Source: G020354085 sp964629975 (GTDB lineage: Bacteria > Pseudomonadota > Gammaproteobacteria > Acidiferrobacterales > Sulfurifustaceae). Taken from it: a DNA stretch of 10,184 bases. Shown one piece after another: positions 5,562-10,184 of this stretch (positions are counted from its first letter, which is position 1; each line of letters begins with the position of its first letter). The position numbers and the translations under genes are program-made. The notes beneath the pieces were generated by a model. The model was not told the origin of the DNA, did not search any database, and saw only the letters and a program-made list of their open reading frames with translations. The stretch lies in assembly GCA_964629975.1 (NCBI GenBank), contig CAZVUN010000110.1:1-10184 (forward strand), in the 5' to 3' direction.

Positions 5562-6854
5562 ATGAGTTCCTATTACTGGCTGTACCTGCTGGTGCTGATC
5601 GCCGGACTCGGTTGGTACCTCGTTCGCCACCGGCGCCAGGAGGCGCGCCACGCCGCGCGCCTGAAGGAGTCGGTGGACGCCGGGCTGACCGAGCCGGCCT
5701 CGCTGCATCCAATCATTGATCCGAAGCGCTGCCTCGGTTCCAAGGCATGCGTCAGCGCCTGTCCGGAGCGCGCGATCGGCATCATCGGCGGCAAGGGCCA
5801 GCTCGTCGATCCCACCAAATGCATCGGCCACGGTGCGTGCAAGGCCGCCTGCCCGCATGATGCCATCGAGCTGGTGTTCGGCACCGCCAAGCGTGGCGTC
5901 GACATCCCGCAGGTCAACCCGAACTTCGAGACCAATGTGCCCGGGGTGTTCATTGCCGGGGAGCTGGGCGGCATGGGCCTGATCCGCAAGGCGGTGGAGC
6001 AGGGGCGGCAGGCGATCGAGGCCATCGCCAAGCTCAAGGGTGGCGGATTCCCTTACGACGTGGTGATTGTCGGCGCCGGTCCGGCCGGCCTGGCGGCGTC
6101 GCTCGCGGCGCTGGAGAAGAAGCTGCGCTTCGTGACCGTCGAGCAGGAGGACTCCTTCGGCGGCACGGTCTATCACTACCCGCGGCGCAAGATCGTCATG
6201 ACCGCGCCGGTCGAGTTGCCGATCGTCGGCAAGATGCGGTTCAGCGAGGTGAGCAAGGAGAAGCTGCTCGAGTTCTGGCAGGGCGTGCTCGCGCAGACCC
6301 GGCTCACGATCAACCTGTTCGAGCGCATGGAGGCCATTACGCCGGACGGCACGGGCTTCGTCGTCCGGACGTCCAAGCACGAGTACCGCACCCGTGCCGT
6401 GCTGCTTGCCATCGGACGGCGCGGCACGCCGCGCAAGCTCGGCGTGCCGGGCGAGGAGCAGCCCAAGGTCGTGTATCGACTGATCGACGCCGAACAATAC
6501 CGCGGCCAGCATGTGCTGGTGGTCGGCGGTGGTGACGCCGCGCTCGAAGCGGCGCTCGCCTGTGCCGACGAGCCGGGAACCCGCGTGGCGCTGTCTTACC
6601 GCAGCGAGGCCTTCGGGCGGGTGAAGCCCAAGAACCGCGAGCGCCTGCAGGCCCTGCAGCAGGCCGGACGCATCCAGGTCCTGCTCAAGTCGAACGTCAA
6701 GGAGATCGGCGCAAGCAACGTCGTGCTCGATCAGGACGGCAAGCGCATTGAGCTGCGCAATGATGCCGTCATCGTCTGCGCCGGCGGCATCCTGCCCACG
6801 CCGTTTCTCAAGGAGATCGGCGTGCTGGTCGAGACCAAGTACGGAACGGCGTGA
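5562..6854 (+). CDS. Membrane-anchored ferredoxin-flavoprotein fusion, NAD(P)H oxidoreductase-like
   Basis: 430 residues. One membrane helix (about 4-21) is followed by RHRRQEARH, so the rest should be cytoplasmic. Residues 48-105 are a two-motif ferredoxin domain: C57, C63, C67-P and C87, C93, C97-P. Position 60 is Ser and position 90 is His where the second cysteine of CXXCXXCXXXCP is expected. Residues 122-157 read TNVPGVFIAGELGG, the motif that normally ends a thioredoxin-reductase-type FAD domain. The FAD dinucleotide motif GAGPAG follows at 171-176, then the NAD(P)H motif GGGDAA at 322-327, and the protein stops after ILPTPFLKEIGV. The fold therefore looks circularly permuted. The catalytic CXXC of thioredoxin reductases is absent; similarity is closer to YpdA-like reductases. 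The likely role is electron exchange between NAD(P)H and the cytochrome b encoded divergently, but substrate and direction are inferred. The gene converges on ccmG with 6 bp between stops. Confidence 0.88.
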   Translation: MSSYYWLYLLVLIAGLGWYLVRHRRQEARHAARLKESVDAGLTEPASLHPIIDPKRCLGSKACVSACPERAIGIIGGKGQLVDPTKCIGHGACKAACPHDAIELVFGTAKRGVDIPQVNPNFETNVPGVFIAGELGGMGLIRKAVEQGRQAIEAIAKLKGGGFPYDVVIVGAGPAGLAASLAALEKKLRFVTVEQEDSFGGTVYHYPRRKIVMTAPVELPIVGKMRFSEVSKEKLLEFWQGVLAQTRLTINLFERMEAITPDGTGFVVRTSKHEYRTRAVLLAIGRRGTPRKLGVPGEEQPKVVYRLIDAEQYRGQHVLVVGGGDAALEAALACADEPGTRVALSYRSEAFGRVKPKNRERLQALQQAGRIQVLLKSNVKEIGASNVVLDQDGKRIELRNDAVIVCAGGILPTPFLKEIGVLVETKYGTA

Positions 6855-6860
6855 CCGCGT

Positions 6861-7382
6861 TCAGCCGAGCTGGCGCAGCACCGGCAGCAGTTTCTCTTCC
6901 CACACCTGCGGCGTGATCGGCCCGATGTGCTTGTAGCGGATCACCCCGTCCTTGTCGACCAGGAAGGTCTCGGGCACGCCGTACACGCCGAGCTCGATGC
7001 CGATGCGCCCGTCGAGGTCAGAGACGCTGAGCTCGTAGGGATTGCCGAGCGCCCCGAGCCAGCCGATGGCGTCCTCGCGCCGGTCCTTGTAGTTGAGCCC
7101 GATGATGGGCACGAGCTTGCGCTGCGCGATCTGGTTGAGCAGCGGATGTTCCTCGCGGCAGGCCACGCACCACGAGGCCCAGACGTTGAGCAGGTACGAG
7201 CGGCCGCGCAGGTCCTGGTGGCTCACGCGCCGCGCCGGGTCGGCCACGCTTGGCAGCTCGAAGGCCGGCAGCGGCTTGCCCACGAGCGGGGAGGGGATCT
7301 TGCGCGGGTCGAGCGACAGGCCGACGTACAGCAGCGCGCCGAGCACCGCGAACACGATGACCGGGATGAGGAACTTCTTCAT
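6861..7382 (-). CDS. ccmG: Thiol:disulfide interchange protein CcmG/DsbE
   Basis: 173 residues, the usual CcmG length. An N-terminal membrane anchor (about 4-22) leaves a periplasmic thioredoxin fold. The active site is WCVAC (C72, C75). GVYGVPETFLVD with cis-Pro 137, just before the final strand, is the hallmark of this family. CcmG keeps apocytochrome CXXCH cysteines reduced so that haem can be ligated, taking electrons from CcdA/DsbD. It follows ccmE by only 2 bp and ends the operon, converging on the Fe-S flavoprotein. In the usual ccmABCDEFGH order, ccmF would lie between ccmE and ccmG; it is missing here. No ccmH follows, because the opposite-strand gene begins its 3' end 6 bp away. An upstream in-frame extension through ccmE was rejected. 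Confidence 0.95.
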   Translation of the reverse strand: MKKFLIPVIVFAVLGALLYVGLSLDPRKIPSPLVGKPLPAFELPSVADPARRVSHQDLRGRSYLLNVWASWCVACREEHPLLNQIAQRKLVPIIGLNYKDRREDAIGWLGALGNPYELSVSDLDGRIGIELGVYGVPETFLVDKDGVIRYKHIGPITPQVWEEKLLPVLRQLG

Positions 7383-7384
7383 CG

Positions 7385-7822
7385 CTATTTCTTCTGCGGC
7401 GGCTGATAGGTGCCGCCCTTCATGGCAGCGGCGGCCTCGGGCGGCATGTAGTTCTCGTCGTGCTTGGCGAGCACCTCGGTCGCGACGAACTGCCGGTCGG
7501 CGGTGAGCTTGCCCTGCGCCACCACGCCCTGACCCTCGCGGAACAGGTCGGGCAGGATGCCCTGGTAGGTGACCGGCAGGGTCTTGTGGTTGTCGGTCAC
7601 CACGAAGCTCACCGTCAGGCCGTCGCGCTTGACGCTGCCGGTCTGGACCATGCCGCCGATGCGGAACAGGCGGTCGACCGGCGCCTTGCCTTCCAGCACC
7701 TCGGTGGGCGAGAAGAAGTACACCAGGTTGCTGCGAAACGCGTTGAGGATGAGAAGTGACGCGATGGTGAGGCCGGCCACGGCGGTCGTGATGATCGCCA
7801 GGCGCTTGTGACGTGGTTTCAT
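7385..7822 (-). CDS. ccmE: Cytochrome c maturation haem chaperone CcmE
   Basis: 145 residues, full length. A membrane anchor at about 8-27 is followed by the conserved VYFFSPTEV and an OB-fold beta barrel. The haem-binding histidine is H121 in LAKHDENYMPPE, matching H130 of E. coli CcmE, and Y125 is the conserved tyrosine. CcmE receives haem from CcmC in the periplasm as a covalent adduct and hands it to CcmF/H for attachment to apocytochromes. Its ATG overlaps the ccmD stop as ATGA, showing translational coupling, and AAGGG lies about 10 nt upstream. The ATG at 7822 is favoured over the long upstream extension, which runs through ccmD. Confidence 0.96.
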   Translation of the reverse strand: MKPRHKRLAIITTAVAGLTIASLLILNAFRSNLVYFFSPTEVLEGKAPVDRLFRIGGMVQTGSVKRDGLTVSFVVTDNHKTLPVTYQGILPDLFREGQGVVAQGKLTADRQFVATEVLAKHDENYMPPEAAAAMKGGTYQPPQKK

Positions 7823-7989
7823 TCGGACTGCCCTTTGAGACGATAGAATTCCTGTAAACGCTCGCGCGTGCGCTTGGCGCGCGCCCGCGCAACCCACACG
7901 TTGCCGATCAGCACGGCCGCGGCGATTGCATACGAGCCCCACACATAGACGGCATAGCCGCCCATGTTGAAGAAATTTGACCAGTTCAT
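7819..7989 (-). CDS. ccmD: Small haem exporter subunit CcmD
   Basis: 56 residues, typical for CcmD. The N-terminal half reads NFFNMGGYAVYVWGSY with one membrane helix (about 12-33), followed by a basic cytoplasmic tail including RARAKRTRERL. This is the classic CcmD layout. CcmD helps release haem-loaded CcmE from the CcmABC complex. It overlaps ccmC upstream and ccmE downstream, both by ATGA. A longer in-frame ORF reaching 8202 lies inside ccmC and is not used. Confidence 0.93.
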   Translation of the reverse strand: MNWSNFFNMGGYAVYVWGSYAIAAAVLIGNVWVARARAKRTRERLQEFYRLKGQSE

Positions 7990-8741
7990 CGACCGGTGGT
8001 TTCCGTCTGGAACGTTTCCGCCACCCAGCTGGTGTGCTTCTCGCGCTCGAGGATATCGGCGCGCATGCGCATCAGCATCACCGTGACGTAGTAGACCGTG
8101 AAGGCCAGCGCCATGGTGAGCAGCGGGATCAGGATGCTCAGGTGGATCGAGGGCTTGCCGACCTTGCTGACCGAGGCCGGCTGGTGCAGCGTGTTCCACC
8201 ACTCGACGGAGAAGTGGATGATCGGAATGTTCACCACCCCCACGAGCGCCAGGATCGCGCAGGCGCGCGCCGCGCGCTTGGCGTCATCGATGCTGGCCTC
8301 GAGCGCCATGATGCCGATATAGAGGAAAAACAGGATCAGTTCCGAGGTCAGGCGCGCGTCCCACGCCCACCATGTGCCCCACATCGGTTTGCCCCACAGC
8401 GAACCGGTGACGAGCGCGAGAAACGTGAAGGTGGCACCGATCGGTGCGCTGGCACTGGCCGCGACCTCCGCCAGCCGGATGTTCCATGCGAGCCCGACCG
8501 CGCCCGCGCCCGCCATCGTGACGTAGATGAACATCGACATCCACGCGGCCGGCACGTGGATGAACATGATGCGCACGGTTTCGCCCTGCTGGTAGTCGGG
8601 CGGCGCGACGAACAGGCCGAGATAGAGGCCGGCGGCGAGCAGGATGCCGGTGATGCCCCAGAGCCAGGGAATCAGGCGACCAGCGAACGGGTAGAACACC
8701 TTCGGGGAGGCGTACTGATGAAACCAGCTCCAGCGACTCAT
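7986..8741 (-). CDS. ccmC: Haem-handling membrane protein CcmC
   Basis: 251 residues with six predicted membrane helices. The tryptophan-rich haem-handling signature WGTWWAWD is at 121-128. The conserved external histidines are H62 (FIHVPAAW) and H186 (WNTLHQPAS), matching H60 and H184 of E. coli CcmC. CcmC presents haem to CcmE in the periplasm and works with CcmAB and CcmD. It starts 9 bp after the ccmB stop and overlaps ccmD by ATGA. Confidence 0.97.
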   Translation of the reverse strand: MSRWSWFHQYASPKVFYPFAGRLIPWLWGITGILLAAGLYLGLFVAPPDYQQGETVRIMFIHVPAAWMSMFIYVTMAGAGAVGLAWNIRLAEVAASASAPIGATFTFLALVTGSLWGKPMWGTWWAWDARLTSELILFFLYIGIMALEASIDDAKRAARACAILALVGVVNIPIIHFSVEWWNTLHQPASVSKVGKPSIHLSILIPLLTMALAFTVYYVTVMLMRMRADILEREKHTSWVAETFQTETTGR

Positions 8742-8750
8742 GGGGAATGG

Positions 8751-9428
8751 CTAATCCAGGGAAACCCGCAACGCAGCGGCGGCGGCCCACGGTACGAAAC
8801 TGAGCGCCAGCACCAGGAACGCGCCGAGCAGCGACAGGTGTGCCTCGACATCGAGCCCGGTGGCGGCGCCGGCGACCGCGGCGGCACCAAAAATCAGGAC
8901 CGGAGTATACAACGGCAGTACCAGTGCCGAAACCAGCACGCCGCCGCCGCGCAACCCCAGGGTCAGGGCCGCGCCGACCGCACCCAAAAGGCTCAATACC
9001 GGTGTGCCGAGGAGCAGGCTGAGCACGAGCGTGCCCATGGCCTCGTCCGGCAGTTGCAGCTGCACCGCCAGCAGCGGCGACAGCAGCACCAGCGGCAGGC
9101 CCGACAGCAGCCAGTGCGCGCACACCTTGGCTAGCACCAGCAGGCTCAGCGGGTGCGGCGCGAGCAGCAGCTGCTCGAGCGTGCCGTCGGCGTAGTCGTT
9201 GGCGAACAGGCGGCTGAGCGACAGCATGGTCGCGAGCAGCGCCGCCACCCAAAGCACGCCCGGGGCAAGCGTTGCCAGCATCTGCGGTTCCGGGCCGACG
9301 CCCAAGGGAAAGAGGCTTGTGACGATGGCGAAGAAAATGAGCGGCGTGAGCACGTCGGTCACGCGCCGCATCGCGACCTTGAGGTCGCGCCGGAACACGC
9401 ACAGCAACGCGCTGCCGAGGCTCGCCAT
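8751..9428 (-). CDS. ccmB: CcmAB transporter membrane subunit CcmB
   Basis: 225 residues with about six hydrophobic helices. It carries the CcmB signature FANDYADGTLEQLLLAP at about 76-91 and LPLYTPVLIFGAAA near 171-184. With the CcmA ATPase it forms the ABC complex that drives release of haem-bound CcmE. Its ATG overlaps the ccmA stop by one base (TGATG), with GGAG upstream in the end of ccmA, indicating translational coupling. Start 9428 gives the standard length; the longer in-frame extension to 9905 lies inside ccmA. Confidence 0.95.
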   Translation of the reverse strand: MASLGSALLCVFRRDLKVAMRRVTDVLTPLIFFAIVTSLFPLGVGPEPQMLATLAPGVLWVAALLATMLSLSRLFANDYADGTLEQLLLAPHPLSLLVLAKVCAHWLLSGLPLVLLSPLLAVQLQLPDEAMGTLVLSLLLGTPVLSLLGAVGAALTLGLRGGGVLVSALVLPLYTPVLIFGAAAVAGAATGLDVEAHLSLLGAFLVLALSFVPWAAAAALRVSLD

Positions 9429-10045
9429 CAGCTCATCTCCAGGCTGACCTGCACGACGCCCTCGAGCTCGCCCGCCAGCTCCTGGTGCGAGGTGAGCAGG
9501 ATCATGCCGTCGGCCTCGAGGTGCTCGGCGAACAGCTCGGTCATCATCTCGGTGGTGGCGACATCGAGCGCGCTCAGCGGCTCGTCCAGCACCCACAGCC
9601 GGCGGCGCAGCACCAGAAGCCGCGCCAGCGCCAGCCGGCGCTTCTGCCCCTGCGACAGGATCTTGGCCGGAAAGTCGCGGTACGCGGCCAACCCCAGGCG
9701 CGCGAGCGCGTCGATGCAGCGCTCGCGGTCGGCCTCGCCGGCGAGGCAGGCCAGCGCCTGCAGGTTCTCGACCAGCGTGAGCTCGTACTGGATGCCGTTG
9801 AGGTGTCCGACGTACAGCAGCTCGCTGAAGTAGGCATCGCCCGCCTGCCGGATCGGCGTGCCGTGCCAGCGGACCTCGCCCTCGGCCGGGCGCGTGAGCC
9901 CGCACACCGTGCGCAGCAGTGTCGTCTTGCCGCGTCCGTTCGGTCCGATGACGTGCATCAGATCACCCGGATTGAGCGTGAACGACAGGCCGCTGAACAG
10001 CGGCCGGTCACCGCGCACGCAGGCCACGTTGACCGCCTCAAGCAC
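9428..10045 (-). CDS. ccmA: Cytochrome c maturation ATP-binding protein CcmA
   Basis: 205 residues, the normal CcmA size. The Walker A motif is GPNGRGKT (34-41), the ABC signature LSQGQ (130-134), Walker B LWVLDEP (150-156) and the switch histidine H187 in LTSHQ. It powers the CcmABCD complex that releases holo-CcmE. It is the first gene of the operon. The start codon is GTG at 10045, with GGAAG about 9 nt upstream. An ATG slightly further upstream is out of frame. The operon promoter was not identified; only 90 bp separates ccmA from the tRNA gene on the same strand. Confidence 0.95.
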   Translation of the reverse strand: MLEAVNVACVRGDRPLFSGLSFTLNPGDLMHVIGPNGRGKTTLLRTVCGLTRPAEGEVRWHGTPIRQAGDAYFSELLYVGHLNGIQYELTLVENLQALACLAGEADRERCIDALARLGLAAYRDFPAKILSQGQKRRLALARLLVLRRRLWVLDEPLSALDVATTEMMTELFAEHLEADGMILLTSHQELAGELEGVVQVSLEMS

Positions 10046-10135
10046 CTGAAGGCTTCCGGAAGTGCATCGGTTTCTTTGCCGGGCGGTCTGCCCGCCGGGC
10101 GGCGATCATGGGTCGTTGTTGTCGGCCAATTCGTG

Positions 10136-10184
10136 TGGTGCCCCCGACACGAATCGAACGTGCGACCTGCCGCTTAGGAGGCGG
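10136..10184 (-). tRNA. tRNA-Arg(CCT), 3' part only
   Basis: The minus strand shows the anticodon loop CTCCTAA (10180-10174) with anticodon CCT, closed by GCGGC on its 3' side, then a 5-base variable loop, a T arm (GCACG, TTCGATT, CGTGT), the acceptor strand CGGGGGC, discriminator A and an encoded CCA (10138-10136). The 5' acceptor, D arm and part of the anticodon stem lie beyond the right edge. CCU reads AGG arginine codons. It is on the same strand as ccmA and upstream of it. Confidence 0.92.

Noticed and set aside
5259..6512. 417-codon minus-strand open frame opposite the flavoprotein
   Set aside because: The plus strand carries clear ferredoxin, FAD and NAD(P)H motifs, while this frame shows none.
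10082..10096. GGCGG/CCGCC hairpin between ccmA and the tRNA, considered as a tRNA terminator
   Set aside because: On the minus strand it is followed by GCAAAGAAAC and not a U-run, and alternative pairings exist in this GC-rich stretch.

Overview
The window is GC-rich DNA from a Gram-negative proteobacterium. System I cytochrome c maturation genes in ccmA-B-C-D-E order, multihaem c-type cytochromes and an exported SPOR-like protein all point that way, most likely to a gamma- or betaproteobacterium. The species cannot be read from the sequence. A run of exactly 100 N inside a near-identical repeat suggests a draft or metagenome assembly.

Left part, 1-5262, minus strand. Five genes read right to left in what looks like one operon. 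They encode a five-helix cytochrome b-like membrane protein (5262-4360), a 21-haem periplasmic cytochrome (4339-2771), a second multihaem cytochrome built on a 47-residue dihaem repeat that contains the gap (2712-1438), a small exported AMIN-like protein (1435-878), and an exported protein with two SPOR-like repeats that runs off the left edge (817-1).

Middle, 5263-6854. A 299-bp divergent intergenic region with several inverted and direct repeats separates the operon from a plus-strand gene (5562-6854). That gene encodes a membrane-anchored protein with a ferredoxin-like domain fused to a thioredoxin-reductase-like flavoprotein. The flavoprotein part looks circularly permuted: the motif that normally closes the FAD domain comes before its first GxGxxG. 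Both ferredoxin motifs lack their second cysteine.

Right part, 6861-10045, minus strand. A tightly packed ccmABCDE-ccmG operon converges on the flavoprotein gene with 6 bp between the stop codons. ccmF and ccmH are not in their usual places. The window ends in the 3' part of tRNA-Arg(CCT).

Working model (inference): electrons pass between NAD(P)H, FAD and Fe-S on the cytoplasmic face, two b haems crossing the membrane, the 21-haem periplasmic wire and the second multihaem cytochrome. The adjacent Ccm machinery could attach the very large number of c haems required. This would be a transmembrane, possibly extracellular, electron conduit. Its direction and its terminal donor or acceptor cannot be read from the window, and no outer-membrane porin is visible.
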